Of a stretch of DNA of 64,000 nt, positions 1-10,869 are shown piece after piece. The notes under the pieces were generated by a model that searched no databases, was not told the origin of the DNA, and was given only the letters and a program-made list of their open reading frames with translations. Origin of the DNA: Zopfochytrium polystomum (taxonomy: Eukaryota > Chytridiomycota > Chytridiomycetes > Chytridiales > Chytridiaceae). The stretch is taken from NCBI GenBank assembly GCA_025765615.1, contig JAIVFJ010000001.1, forward strand, positions 909,538 to 973,537, in the 5' to 3' direction. A program made the position numbers and the translations under genes. The first letter of the stretch is position 1; every line of letters begins with the position of its first letter.

Positions 1-188
1 GATAAGGCGGTTGTGGAGTCGCCGCGCAGGACGGCGGCGTTGCGCAGGCGGTGCTGGAGGGTGTGCAGGAGGAAGGCGGCGGCGGAGAGCGCGTTGGCGG
101 TGAGGAGGTAGGCGCGGAGGCGCGAGAGGAAGAGCGGCGACGGCGCCAGCGGCTTGGCCGTGAGCGCCGATGACGACGACGACGGCAT
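1..188 (-). CDS. N-terminal part of an unknown protein, cut by the window edge
   Basis: Reading the minus strand from an ATG at 188 gives 62 open codons running off the left edge of the window. Codons end mostly in C or G, as in the confident genes nearby. The visible part starts with a Ser-rich tract, followed by a segment with a basic patch and a short Ala/Leu-rich hydrophobic stretch (about residues 28-42) that could be one membrane segment or an amphipathic helix. I recognise no family. The start is the first ATG downstream of a T-rich, non-coding-looking stretch. The gene could have further exons outside the window. Confidence 0.5.
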   Translation of the reverse strand, partial: MPSSSSSALTAKPLAPSPLFLSRLRAYLLTANALSAAAFLLHTLQHRLRNAAVLRGDSTTAL

Positions 189-484
189 CTTTCTTGTTGT
201 TCGGTTTTTTTTGCCCTTTTTTTTTTTTGGAACCAGCCGAACCCTCGCCTTGTCACGAGGGTCAGCGAGCCGATGCTGCTGGAATGTCGATGATGCCAAG
301 GCGCGTCATTCAGCGGCTTGCGTCGGAAACGGTAACGCGTCCTGCCATGCGCAAATATTAATGCCAGTGAAGCAAAAGAACGAAGGATCTTTGCTGTCAG
401 CCTGCGTTGGCTCGCTAGTCTCAAGGGATCTTCTCCAATAGAACGTTTTGCAATAAGATAATCTGAAACCTTCTCACAGTTATC

Positions 485-566
485 GTCCTGTTGGCGGAGT
501 GGTTAACGCGGTGCCCTGCTAAGGCATTTCCCTTTGGGAGCGCAGGTTCGAATCCTGTGCAGGACG
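485..566 (+). tRNA. tRNA-Ser(GCT)
   Basis: A full cloverleaf is visible: acceptor stem 485-491 pairs with 559-565 with one G-T pair, the anticodon loop CTGCTAA carries GCT, and a long class II variable arm (TCCCTTTGGGA) follows, as expected for serine. The T arm GCAGG/TTCGAAT/CCTGT pairs with one G-T pair and the discriminator is G566. There is no intron. It lies alone between the partial gene at 1-188 and the dioxygenase genes. Confidence 0.93.
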
Positions 567-1251
567 CTAATCTCTTTCACTTGGTCGTGCTATTTTACCT
601 CTTACAGAGGGTGAGCACGGCTGTTTGCCGCGACACGGCAGTCTTGGCCGTAATCCGTTGCGCGCATCCGACTGAGAGGTCAGTGTGCGATGTCTGCTGG
701 CGGATGGGGAGGTGCTGATTTCGTTCTCGACAGCCTCAATCCCCTATCGCGGTCTTGGGCTTGACGGTTGATCTCGGGTGGTCTCGAGAATCACCTCCTG
801 GGCTGCGCACAAGAAAGATCCTTGTTACAATTCTCTCGCCATCGTGCTCAATCGGGAAAACGCGAAAGTCGAATTGTGTCTTCCGATTGCGACTAGTTGT
901 TTCCCACACGCCACCGACTCTGGGAATTGCGGAATGAGGGCCTTTGCACGCGGCAACTTTCTCAGCTCACTTTCCGCTGAATTCCGCCTCCACATCCTGT
1001 GACTCACAGAACTATGCGCATAGTCAATGGAGATCGCCATGAGCGAACCAATCGAGAGGACGGATCTACGTGGTACATCAGCGAAGTATTGCGTGCTCGA
1101 GTCCGCGATTTGATATTATCTTCTGCCTCTCTGCCTCTCTGCCTCTCTGCCTCTCTCCCTCGTCCTATCTCATCTCGCCAGTCATAATAAAAGGCTCGGC
1201 GTGCCCCCACTCCTCCTTACACTCAAACCCCATCTGCATTCACCAGACAAC
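567..1251. other. intergenic stretch and upstream region of the first dioxygenase
   Basis: No convincing coding frame is visible. A four-fold TGCCTCTC repeat lies at about 1123-1158, and an AATAAAAGG element near 1186-1194 about 60 bases before the ATG may be a TATA-like promoter element for the dioxygenase at 1252. Confidence 0.4.
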
Positions 1252-2464
1252 ATGACTCCTCCTGCCTCCGCGGAAACCGTCCCTGCTGAGCCCAGCACAG
1301 CCGTCGCCAATCTGAAGGCGATCGCCACGCAGCAGCCTTCCACGCTTTTGAGGACTCCCTTGTCGCTCTCTGGCGCCTTGGACAAGTACAAGCGTTTCGA
1401 CGTGACTCCTCACATCGGCACCGAATTCGAGAGCGGCGTGCAGCTCTCGGAACTACTGAAAGGTGAAGCATACTAATTATTTCTCCATCAGTCCGAAAGA
1501 CGACAACCGCTAAAGGACTCGCGACTTTCATTTTGTTGCAGCCGAGAACTCGGACGATCTCATCCGCGACCTCGCCATCACCGTGTCGCGTCGCAACGTC
1601 GTCTTCTTCCGCAACCAGGACATCGCCATCGAGCAGCAAAAAGAGCTCGGCCGCCGCCTGGGAGAGCTCGCCGGCAAGCCCGCCACGTCCAAGCTGCACG
1701 TCCACCCCATCCACTCATTCTCCGAGCTCGGCGAGGAGATCAGCCAGATCTCCTCCGAAGGCCGCAACGACTACTACGTCGCCCAGCCCCGCTCCGAGTT
1801 CGCCAGCACCGGCTGGCACAGCGACATCACCTTCGAACCCGTCCCCAGCGATTACGCCATCCTGAAAATCCACACCCTGCCCCCCACAGGCGGGGACACA
1901 CTCTGGTCCAGCGCCTACGAGCTCTACGACCGCCTCACCCCGGCTTTCGCAAAGTTCCTCGAGGACCTCACCGCAACCCACAACGCGGACTTTTTCAAAA
2001 CTATCGCCGACCTCCGCGGACAAAAGATCCGCGAGGTCCGCGGCGCACCCGAGAACGTCGGGGACAGCTTGCAGGCGGTTCACCCGCTCGTCCGTACCAA
2101 CCCCGTCACCGGCTGGAAGGGCGTCTTTGTCGTCAAGGGCTTTACCCGCCACATCAACGAGCTGTCCAAGGACGAGTCCGACGCCGTGCTCCAGTACCTG
2201 TTCAGGCTGAACGCCGAGAACCACGACCTGCAGGTGCGCTTCAAGTGGGGCAAGAACGACGTCGCCATCTGGGACAACAGGAGCTCGGTGCATTCGGCGA
2301 CGTACGATTACGGGGACGAGCTCAGGGTTGGCGACCGCGTCGTGTCGCTCGGCGAGCGGCCGTACTTTGACCCCGCCTCAAAGTCGCGGAGGGAAGATTT
2401 GGGGATTCCAACGATTCGCGAGTTGCGCTACGGCGCAAAGACGGAAAAGAAGGAGAGCCGCTGA
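1252..2464 (+). CDS. TauD/TfdA-family 2-oxoglutarate/Fe(II) dioxygenase, copy 1
   Basis: Two exons, 1252-1462 and 1542-2464, join across a 79-nt GT-AG intron in frame to give 377 residues, close to the usual fungal length. The fold signature of alpha-ketoglutarate sulfonate/taurine dioxygenases (yeast JLP1-like) is clear: FFRNQD near the N-terminus, the HxD iron ligands in WHSDITF (His163, Asp165), the distal iron-ligand His in SSVHSATYDY (His321), and Arg332 or Arg336 just after it for the co-substrate carboxylate, then a GERPYFDP tail. Family members oxidise taurine or other sulfonates, releasing sulfite, or aryloxyalkanoates; the substrate cannot be read here. No targeting signal is seen, so it is probably cytosolic. 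A close paralogue follows in tandem on the same strand. Confidence 0.92.
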
Positions 2465-3070
2465 GAGGGTGTTGGTCCTGAATGCAACTGAAGCCTTTCG
2501 GATTTCTGTCACCCCGCCTGTTGTACATGATCCTACCCGAGTTTTCTTTTTGGTTTTGTCTTTACCCGAGTGAGAATTCTGAATGAACAAGTTTCCTATC
2601 AAAAGGTTTGTTTTCTCCATGAGCAAACACCGTGCGGGGGCTTCTCCATGGAGCTGATGACATATTCAACTACTCACAAGCCGAACACGCATTCAATTTG
2701 CAACCGCGAAGTGAGGCGCACATATTTCCCGGCCAGAATCTCGTCTCTAATTCCGATGCTCCGAAGTAAGTAGACGCCGTGGCGCGGCCTTTCGGAAGAA
2801 AGCGGAGGAGATTGTATGCGACAGTTTGAGGCGGAGGAGAGGGCGTGTGTGAGGAGACACAGTAGCACGCAATTTGCCGTCATCCACAATTGCGTCTTCT
2901 CGGATAATCGAGTTCGCCCTTGTCAGACCCACCCAATAGGCCAGCGACGCGGTTGGACTGCACACGCCACCACCACTTTTCACACAGCAGGCCACACTGG
3001 CACGGCACGCTCTTCGAAGCCGCAGACTCTTCTTTGCTCTCTCTCGCCCAACAGCGGTCCCCGCGCAAGC

Positions 3071-4310
3071 ATGACCCTCCTCTCTGCGTCGACTGAAACT
3101 GCTGCCACGGATTCCAGCGCAGCCGCACCCAAACCGAAAGAGATCGCAAGCTCTGCTCAGCGGCTGAGGAAGCCCCTTGCCCTCTCTGGCGCCCTCGACA
3201 AGTTCCAGCGCTTCGATCTGACTCCTCACATCGGAACCGAGTTTGAGAATGGCGTGCAGCTGTCGCAGCTGTTGAAAGGTGAGAGTGCGGGTGCTTTTTG
3301 CTGTTCGAAGGTGCTTGATGGCTCTCGTGCGTCTTGTTGCCTAGACTCGTTCGCTCACGCCTTCCACCTCTCTCTGTCAATCTTTTCCAGCCGCCAACTC
3401 GGACGATCTGATCCGCGATCTTGCCATCACCGCCTCGCGACGCAACGTCGTTTTCTTCCGCAACCAAGACATCACCATCGAGGAACAGAAAGAACTCGGC
3501 CGCCGCCTCGGAGAGCTGACCGGCAAGCCCGCCACGTCCAAGCTCCACGTCCACCCCGTCATGTCCTTCAACGAGCACGGCGAGGAAATCAGCCGAATCA
3601 CCTCCGAAGGCCGCAACGACTACCACCGCGCGGGCATCCACTCGGAATTCGCGAGCGTCGACTGGCACAGCGACATCACCTTCGAACCGATCCCCAGCGA
3701 CTACGCCATCCTCAAAATGCACACCCTGCCCCCGACCGGCGGCGACACCCTCTGGTCCAGCGCTTACGAGCTCTACGACCGCCTCTCCCCGGCCTTTGCA
3801 ACGTTCCTCGAGGGCCTCACCGCCACCCACAACGCGGACTACTTCCAAACCATCGCCGACCTCCGCGGCCTCACGATCCGCCAGGGCCGCGGCGCCCCCG
3901 AGAACGCCGGCGACCGCCTCGAAGCAGTGCACCCCGTCATCCGGACGAACCCAGTCACCGGCTGGAAGGGCGTCTTTGTCGTCCGCGACTTCACCCGCCA
4001 GATCAACGAGCTGTCCAAGGACGAGTCCGACGCCGTGCTGCAGTACCTGTTCAGGCTGAACGCGGAGAACCACGACCTCCAGGTGCGGTTCCAGTGGAGG
4101 AAAAACGACGTGGCCATCTGGGACAACAGGAGCTCTCTGCACACCGCGACGTATGATTATGATTATCAGAGCGTTCTGCGCGCCGGAGATCGCGTCGTGT
4201 CGTTGGGCGAGCGGCCGTACTTTGACCCGGCGTCGAAGTCGCGGCGGGAGGATCTGGGGATTTTGACGGTCCGTCAACTGCGGTTCGGAGTCAAGCCGGA
4301 GAGCCGTTGA
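3071..4310 (+). CDS. TauD/TfdA-family 2-oxoglutarate/Fe(II) dioxygenase, copy 2
   Basis: Exons 3071-3278 and 3391-4310 (intron 3279-3390, GT-AG) encode 375 residues very similar along the whole length to the gene at 1252-2464. The intron splits the same codon, straight after the QLSQLLK motif, so the pair arose by tandem duplication. The HxD pair (DWHSDITF), the distal His in SSLHTATYDY, the following Arg residues and the GERPYFDP end are all kept, so it should be active. It differs mainly in the first 35 residues and in a three-residue insertion after the distal His (TYDYDYQS). The role is probably sulfonate or related sulfur-source oxidation with a substrate range different from copy 1; this is inference. 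ATG 3071 was chosen because it matches copy 1; the open frame extends further upstream without similarity. Confidence 0.92.
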
Positions 4311-5357
4311 GAGCGTCCCTCAAACTGATCACACAATTTTCGTTTTGGCTTACGGGATTATGTTTTTCAAGGATCATTACCGTGTTTTGTTTTGAAAAAT
4401 AAATCCGAGACTTTGTTGTTTTCCCACCCCTAAGCAGGTCGTGCGCATGTTCCTAGCTATTTTCCATATGCTTAGTGTCGGGGTTGGAGAGGGGTGATCG
4501 TTTCTGAAACTTATTTGCATCGTCGCAAACTTTAAGGCGCACATGACCGACGCAATCCCCCTTCTTCCATTATGGGCTTGTTCAACCAGTAAATTAAGAA
4601 CCGACTCGACGCTTGGTACGAAATGCGCGATATGTCGAAGCCACAGTCCGCCCACCACTCGGACGTCGCCGTTCCTGCATGCGGACGCAAGCGCCTTTTG
4701 CGCGTCGTCCCACTCTCTTTTGCCAGACGCGGCCGGCTGCGTAAGAGACAGCCGATCGACTAGGATATAGGTCGACGAAGTTGGTGGCTCGGTGTGGAAA
4801 CCGTCAGCAAACTCGCAACTGCCCAGCCCCCGTTCGAAGTTCTATTGTGGACCTCCGACGAAGCCGCTTCAAGCTCAAATCAGGGCACAAAAATGCGCCC
4901 GAAGGGAAAAAACCGCGAGCATTTTGGAATGTCGGCAAGCTCAAAAAATGGCGCATATCTCTTCGCCACTGCAGGTCCCCCGTCGGGATCCGTGAATGGT
5001 GTCATATCTGGCTCCGCGCACTGATTGATTGGGAAGTATGGGGGGAGACTTTTATTTCGCATCGTCCAAACACTGTCCCCTGAGCAGGTGGTTGGTGACT
5101 GCAGTCCATAGTACGCGGTAAATATGAAAGATTCAGCCTTTCGAAGAGGCGCGAAGCCCCATTAGAGTCGTTTTGGTGTATCACAGTAATAACAGTCTTT
5201 CTCGTGGCTGGTGTGAGGCTGGCTCGCTGGCGTTTGTGTGGCGGTGCGCAGGCGAGGAGATCCGCAGCATTGCCGGGAAAATTTCAAGACCGAAAGAGAA
5301 GAAAGAAAAGAAAAAAAAAAGAAAATAAAAAAACAGGAAAAAACAAACAAACACACA
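4311..5357. other. intergenic region without a supported gene
   Basis: Only short ORFs in conflicting frames are present, none with recognisable motifs or the C-ending codon bias of the neighbours. AATAAAT at about 4398 could serve as a polyadenylation signal for the second dioxygenase. A purine-rich, A-rich leader (5288-5357) directly precedes the protease ATG. Confidence 0.5.
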
Positions 5358-6656
5358 ATGAGCCAAACTGCAACCTCGCACCACCACAACCCCGCCGTCG
5401 CGCCGCTCTCACTTCCCATCGGCGTCATCGAGTCGTACCACTACGTGAACCTCTCGCTCGGCACCACCACCACCACCACCAGCAGCAGCAGCAGCCTGCA
5501 GACCGTCAAGCTCGAATTCGACACAGGCTCCGGCCCCATCTGGGTGCTCGACCCCACCTGCGAAAAGAGCTGCCACTCCGCCTACCAGTTTCCTCGAGGC
5601 AGCTACAACGTCTCGGCGAGCCCCTCGGGCAAGCAGACGTCGCAGTACCTGTCCATCTCCTACGTTGGCGGATACATTGGCGGCTACGTCTCCTCCGACA
5701 ACGCGACCCTGTGCGACAGCGCTTGCCCCGACGGCGCATCGCCCTCCCAACGCGCTTCTTGCACCGACGTCGGCTCCGTCAGGTTCATCGACGTGGTCTA
5801 CTCGTCGTGGAGCTCGCTGGCGACCGCAGGCTTCCTGGGCCTGTCCCCGCCGGCACAGGCCGACGGCGGCACGTCCATCTACAGCGCCGTCTCCCGAAAG
5901 AGCGTGGTGCCAACGACAGCCGTCGGGATATACCTCGGATCCGCCAACAGCGACCTCCCATCCAACGCGAACCCAAAGAACAACGGACTCCTCACCTTTG
6001 GCGCGTCCAAGGAGAGCGCAAAGGAGTACCTTGCGCACGGCGAGACGATCCACTGGATCAAAGGCGACCCCGACTATCAAGGCAACTTGACCCTCTTCAT
6101 GTCAAAGATCGTGGCCCTGTCCTTTTCCATAAAATCCGCGTCCCCCATCGCCGCCATCGCAAATGCGTCCTCGTCACCAACAACGTCACCGATCCAAACG
6201 GGCACGTTCAACCTCAACAACTCGTACGCCATCTTCGACACCGGCGCCGGCCTGCTGTCGACCCCGGCGTCCATCACGACGTCGCTGTACGCGGCACTCG
6301 GCTTCAACTACACCTTCATCTCCCACGGCGGCCGCCCGCTCTGCTCCGACGTTGCCGCCGTTGACGCAAACCTCACCTTCACCTTTGCGTCGGCCGAAAG
6401 CTCCTCCGCGCTTGTCAACGTCACCGTCTCGGCCAAGGACCTCGCGACCCCCGGCTACACCGAGGACCAGTACTGCTGGCCCGTCTTCAACGACTGGCAG
6501 TCGGAGAACTTTTTGCTGGGGAAGACGTTTTTGAAGTCGTTCTATTCCCTGTTTGATATCGGTGCCTTCTACGGGGACGGAGAGCCGGTCACGCAGACGC
6601 GCATGGCGTTTGCAAAGCTGAGGGAGGACTTGAAGCCGGCTGCGGTGGTTGTGTGA
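5358..6656 (+). CDS. pepsin-type (A1 family) aspartic protease
   Basis: A single open frame of 432 codons. Two catalytic triads are visible in the expected lobes: EFDTGSGPIWVLD (Asp55) and AIFDTGAG (Asp294), plus the C-terminal FLLGKTFLKSFYSLFD motif typical of the second lobe. Many N-glycosylation sequons (NVS, NAT, NLT, NAS, NYT, NVT) and paired cysteines suggest a secretory-pathway enzyme. Oddly, the frame starts almost at the mature-enzyme position: no signal peptide or propeptide is encoded after ATG 5358, and the longer in-frame start at 5238 only adds a Lys-rich stretch. Either a 5' exon is missing from this model or the protein has lost secretion. The family is certain; substrate and location are not. 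Confidence 0.85.
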   Translation: MSQTATSHHHNPAVAPLSLPIGVIESYHYVNLSLGTTTTTTSSSSSLQTVKLEFDTGSGPIWVLDPTCEKSCHSAYQFPRGSYNVSASPSGKQTSQYLSISYVGGYIGGYVSSDNATLCDSACPDGASPSQRASCTDVGSVRFIDVVYSSWSSLATAGFLGLSPPAQADGGTSIYSAVSRKSVVPTTAVGIYLGSANSDLPSNANPKNNGLLTFGASKESAKEYLAHGETIHWIKGDPDYQGNLTLFMSKIVALSFSIKSASPIAAIANASSSPTTSPIQTGTFNLNNSYAIFDTGAGLLSTPASITTSLYAALGFNYTFISHGGRPLCSDVAAVDANLTFTFASAESSSALVNVTVSAKDLATPGYTEDQYCWPVFNDWQSENFLLGKTFLKSFYSLFDIGAFYGDGEPVTQTRMAFAKLREDLKPAAVVV

Positions 6657-7338
6657 GGGGGCGTATTGAGGCTGGGAGGTGAAGTGGAAGGACAATGCAT
6701 TCATACTTTTCGATGCACATGCCCATCGTGAATCAACCACTCGAATATGTTGTTTGGCCTTGATAAATAGAATCGAATAAATGCAAGCATATCAATTGCA
6801 TAGTTCTGTTTGAGTGCAACGCAGTTAGGTGTTGCATCCTAATATCAAGAATCTTTGAAAGCAAAATCGTTTCAACAAGAGCCGACTTTGACGACTTCTG
6901 ACGGACACTGGTATCACAGGGCTCACTCGTCCGTCCAGAGCATCTTCCAGCCACCAACACTTATTTAACAAAATGTAATGAGACAATTCTATTCCGACAA
7001 TTCTCCTCATAACTGCATGTTGTGTCAGAGAGATATTGTGCAGCCAAAAGCAATTCGATGGAAGAAAAAGGCACGGTAAAAAGAAGTGGGAAAAGGTAGG
7101 GCCGCCCAAGTCGATGCTCGAGGCTTTTTTGCCAGTAGACTTTGCTGGGGGCAAACGCCTATTTGGGATTAGGCTGCAGCACGGAAATGAGCCCGAACTT
7201 CGAAACCGCTGATCCCAATCACACACGCCCAGCGAGCCTAGTTTGTTTGTTTTGGCTGCCACTTCGCAAGCCCGCTTGAACGCCTGCCCACGTTGTTGTT
7301 GCAATCCTCGCCCCCGGTTCCAATCACCGATCCTCCAA
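6657..7338. other. intergenic, left end of the palindrome
   Basis: No gene is supported. From about 7200 the sequence begins to match, in inverted orientation, the region ending near 11240 (for example 7240-7340 against 11090-11210), marking the outer edge of the large palindrome. Confidence 0.45.
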
Positions 7339-7602
7339 TCAGCGCACAAAGGTTCCCGCAAGCCCGCCAAACAGGACTGGCGGCTTCTTGCCCTTGTTGC
7401 TGGACTTGCCGACGACCGACGATCCGGTGGTGACGGTCGAGGTCTCGGACGGTGCCGGCGACGCTGGCGGGAGCTCAGGGTCGCCGGGGGAGGCCGTGGC
7501 TGCGGAGGTGGCGGAGACGGCCGAGAGGCGGCGGCGGTCGCGGAAGTACGGGCTGGTAGTGGAGAGCGCGGCGACGGTGGGGACGGCGAGTGGGGTGGGC
7601 AT
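7339..7602 (-). CDS. tiny unknown protein, family B
   Basis: An 87-codon ORF with ATG at 7602. Its N-terminus (MPTPLAVPTVAALSTT) resembles that of the family A genes nearby (TPLGTPAVSAFTTT), but the C-terminus is different and ends KKPPVLFGGLAGTFVR. The middle is rich in Ala, Ser, Thr and Pro and probably unstructured. A degraded mirror-image copy at 10870-11123 keeps the same last residues (KPPVLFGALAGSFVR), so both ends of the ORF have been under some constraint. No known domain is recognised. It is transcribed divergently from the family A gene at 8121. Confidence 0.55.
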   Translation of the reverse strand: MPTPLAVPTVAALSTTSPYFRDRRRLSAVSATSAATASPGDPELPPASPAPSETSTVTTGSSVVGKSSNKGKKPPVLFGGLAGTFVR

Positions 7603-8003
7603 TGTGCGTAAAACAGGTGTGTTGTGGAGATCGTCTGGTTGCGGTGTTGGGTTGCTGGTTTGGGGTTGGGTTTCGGTGGGGGGAAGCTCTGCTCCTGGCC
7701 GTGGCACTTTTGTGAGAGCATATGTGCCCAGTTCAACATCCGCACGCACGCGCACCACAGACACTCGCCAGCTGGGCGCGCACGCTATCAAAAGCGTGGG
7801 GAAGTCGCTGACTGCGCCCCGAGATCTCTCACGAATCTCGTGGGGAGAAGCATTTTTTCAGGCTGTTCCAAGCGAAGCCAAGGGGACTGAACGAAATGGA
7901 CAGAAGAAAGGAAGAAAGAAACAAACCGTGGGGCGTCGAGAAGACAGCGGCGGCCGCCCCCACGGCAAGCACCCCAACGAAGCCCTAACATAATCTTCCC
8001 CTA

Positions 8004-8010
8004 TATAAAT
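8004..8010 (+). promoter_or_regulatory. TATA box of family A gene
   Basis: TATAAAT lies 117 bases before ATG 8121. The same TATAAAT element stands about 95-130 bases before the ATG of the three other family A genes (10157-10163 minus, 12273-12279 minus, 33943-33949 plus), which supports a real, shared core promoter. Confidence 0.6.
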
Positions 8011-8120
8011 ACTGCTCCTGCACGCTCCGGAATCCGCACTCTTATCACATCGAAAATCTCTCACACAAACTGCAAAAGCCGGTCTCATCCTCCCCACAAT
8101 CCAACAGAACAAAAGAACAA

Positions 8121-8429
8121 ATGTCGCCCATCACCCCGCTCGGAACCCCCGCCGTCTCGGCCTTCACCACCACCGTGCCCGGCCTGCGCACGCCCGCCCC
8201 CCGCGCCGCTACCCGGATGCCAACCGCCGTCGTCGCCGCCAAGCCGCGCGCCTCGCCCTTTGCCCGCTTCGCCTACACAAAGCTCGACACCGAGTCCTCG
8301 GCCCTGGCCTCCCACACTGTCGCCACCACCAACTCACCGTCCGCCTTCGTGAAGCCCGTGCAGCCCGCCAAGGTCAAGCGCGCTCATGTCATCATGTACG
8401 GCTCGCACCGCCTGGGATCGCCGATGTAA
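8121..8429 (+). CDS. tiny unknown protein, family A, copy 1
   Basis: A 102-codon ORF. It has a Thr/Pro/Ala-rich N-terminus, a central conserved block SPFARFAYTKLDTESS, a variable Ser/Thr-rich linker and a conserved C-terminal block VKRAHVIMYGSHRLGSPM. No signal peptide, membrane segment or known domain is recognised. Conservation of both blocks in paralogues at 10033 and 12175 (minus strand) and of the central block at 34044 argues for a translated protein. A TATA box precedes it by 117 bases. It forms the left half of the palindrome and points toward the tRNA-His at 9126. The short length and strong TATA promoter suggest a highly or conditionally expressed peptide; this is inference. Confidence 0.65.
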   Translation: MSPITPLGTPAVSAFTTTVPGLRTPAPRAATRMPTAVVAAKPRASPFARFAYTKLDTESSALASHTVATTNSPSAFVKPVQPAKVKRAHVIMYGSHRLGSPM

Positions 8430-9125
8430 ACGAAAAGATCGAACGAGACGAAACGTGAGACGTATCTGGAATTGAAGAAACTGGGCGCGCGGCTCACCCG
8501 GAGCAGCATACCGCGGGCGGGGACACCCTGGATCCCAACGGCCTCCCACTTTGTCGCGGGGGTTCATTTTGGTTGACGATGGGTGCCCGTTATTGGATTT
8601 TGGAGTGCGGTGACTGGTTGATGGCGAAAGCTGTCCCGAACTCGCTCCCGATTGTTTCTTTTCTTTTTCTCCTTTTTTTCCCTTGGCCCTTCTTTGTTTT
8701 CATTCTGTACCTGACCCTCATAGCCTTGTACTCGTCTTTTTCTGCTTGTTTTCACTTGTCTATGAAGTCTTGTGGCGTCATATTCCTCCTGCCCTACTTG
8801 ATTCTGTGATTCAATAAACCCGGCACATCACAATAACTACCCCGTCAATGACTTCGCTGTCCAGGGTGGCATCAGCACAACCCAGTTCCAGCATTTTGAG
8901 TGGGCATCTTTTCAGTAGTAAGCGATCGTAGTTTCAAGTTCCACCTCGAGCCGATCCGTCAGTCAACGAGATTGTCCGTCACGGGTTGATAATGCTCGTC
9001 GGCTTGGCCTCTATTTTCGGCTCCGAGACCAGCCTTCTGGTTTCTCAGTTATCAAGTTTGGGTGAACTGGGCCTGTTGCGTCAGTGAGTTTACATAGATA
9101 TTATTATACCAAGGGTATCAGCATC
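8430..9125. other. 3' region of family A copy 1, inverted-repeat arm
   Basis: Non-coding, with a T-rich tract (8657-8695). Most of 8460-8850 matches the reverse complement of about 9360-9720, including the stretch encoding no protein, so homology extends well beyond the gene. Confidence 0.55.
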
Positions 9126-9197
9126 GCAGTATTCGTATAGTGGCTAGTACGCCTCGTTGTGGCCGAGGCAACGGTGGTTCGATTCCACCATACTGCA
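9126..9197 (+). tRNA. tRNA-His(GTG), copy 1
   Basis: A perfect 7-bp acceptor stem (GCAGTAT with ATACTGC), anticodon arm CCTCG/TTGTGGC/CGAGG with anticodon GTG, and T arm GGTGG/TTCGATT/CCACC. There is no intron and no encoded G-1. It lies close to the centre of the palindrome. An identical 72-nt copy is at 14098-14169 and degenerate copies are at 13126 and 30402. Confidence 0.93.
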
Positions 9198-9733
9198 TTA
9201 GGCCTTGCCAAAAAAACTCCTCGAACAAACTTAGGATGCCTCGCGGGCATCGTAAACGATTTTTGGTAACGGATCCGAGTGTGATCCCTGAGAGAAAGAG
9301 ATGGGCGCACGTTTTGACAGTCAAGGGAAGCCAAATGTACCTCCCACCTTGGACAACGAAGACACTAGGTAGTCATGAGATGTTATTCAATCACACAGTC
9401 AAAGTGTGGGAGGACGAAGATAACGGCAAAAGACTTCAGACTAGAAACAAGAGGAAACAAGAAGAAAAAAGACGAGTACGAGGCTTCGAGGCTTCACCAC
9501 AATGAAAACAAAGAAGGAAAAAAAACTCGGAGGCGAATCGGGGACAGCTTTCGCCATCAACCAGTCATCGCACTCCAAATCCAAAAATGGAACCCATCGT
9601 CAACCAAAAAGCCACGACAAAATCGCAGGCCGTTGGGATCCAGGGTGTCCCACCCGCGGGATGCTGCTCTGTTGAGCCGCGCGCCCAGTTTTTTCAAATC
9701 CAGATAATTCTCACGTTCGTCTTGTACTTTCGT

Positions 9734-10033
9734 TCACATCGGCGACCCCAAGCGGTGCGCGCCGTACATGATGACGTGGGCGCGCTTGACCTTGGTTGAC
9801 TGCACAGGCTTCGAGTCGGTGGAGACGACGGGGTGGGAAGCTAGGCTTTGGGCCGAGGACTCGGTGTCGAGCTTTGTGTACGCGAAGCGAGCAAAGGGCG
9901 AGGCGCGGGGCTTGGCGGGGGCGACGGCGGTGGGCATCCGGGTAGCGGCGCGGGGGGCGGACGTGCGCAGGCCGGGCACGGTGGTGGTGAAGGCCGAGAC
10001 GGCGGGGGTTCCGAGCGGGGTGATGGGCGACAT
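9734..10033 (-). CDS. tiny unknown protein, family A, copy 2
   Basis: A 99-codon minus-strand ORF nearly identical to copy 1 at 8121 in its first 60 residues, with the same SPFARFAYTKLDTESS block and the C-terminal VKRAHVIMYGAHRLGSPM block. The linker differs by small in-frame indels and substitutions, which points to selection on the frame. TATAAAT at 10157-10163 on the minus strand sits about 125 bases upstream. It is the right-arm mirror partner of copy 1, convergent with it, with the tRNA-His between. Function is unknown. Confidence 0.65.
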   Translation of the reverse strand: MSPITPLGTPAVSAFTTTVPGLRTSAPRAATRMPTAVAPAKPRASPFARFAYTKLDTESSAQSLASHPVVSTDSKPVQSTKVKRAHVIMYGAHRLGSPM

Positions 10034-10869
10034 TGTTGTTCTGTTTTCTGGTGGGTTGTGGGGAGGATGAGACCGGCTTTTTTTTTGCAGTTTGTGTGTG
10101 TGTGATAGATGTGTGATAAGATGAGAGTGTGGATTGCGGGGCGTGCAAGGGGCAGTATTTATAGAGGCGAGGATTGTGTTAGGGCTTCGTGCGGTCCACG
10201 GTTTTTTTCTTTTCGTCCTTTCTTCTCTTTGTCTTCCAGCCTGGAAGAGCCGGAAAAATCAATCTTAATCTCCCCAGAGATTCGTGGGTCAGCGCCGAGT
10301 TTCCGGGCGCAGTCAGCGACTTCCCCACGCTTTTTGATCGCCGCCAACTGCGTGCGCGCCAGCTGCGAGTCTATCTTGTGCAATAGCGCCACGGCCAGCA
10401 GCCGCAGAACCAGGGTTGGGATGGAATGAAAGGCTGTCATTTTGGACAACATTTTGGAGAGAGGCTTCCGACAGGCACCTCACTGAAAGGGCCATTCATT
10501 TGTCCACCAAAAAATCAACGCAACGCTGCGCAGAACGTCCTTCCCAAACCCCACCGAAACCCAACCCAACCAGCAACCCAACAATGGAACCAGACTGTTG
10601 AGGGCGATCTAGGCGCCCTGCACAGTGATTGGGGATGAAGAAGTTCCCGTGTATTGTAAGGATATGCTTGGGAAGGTGCAACATGATCAAGGCAAACCTG
10701 CACAGTGATTGGGGATGAAGAAGCTCTCATGATCACTGACCATAAAAAAAAGAACTACTAAAAAGGACGTAGGAGAATAGGAAGAAAAAAGGGAGAAGTG
10801 AAGAAAATCGGCAAAAGAAAGGGCTTGTGCATTATTTCTTCTCAACACAGACGATCTCCACAACCTTTG
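10034..10869. other. intergenic, right palindrome arm between families A and B
   Basis: No additional coding frame is supported. The part from 10180 to 10360 is the inverted match of 7780-7980. A short direct repeat, CTGCACAGTGATTGGGGATGAAGAAG, occurs at 10618 and again at 10698. Confidence 0.45.
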
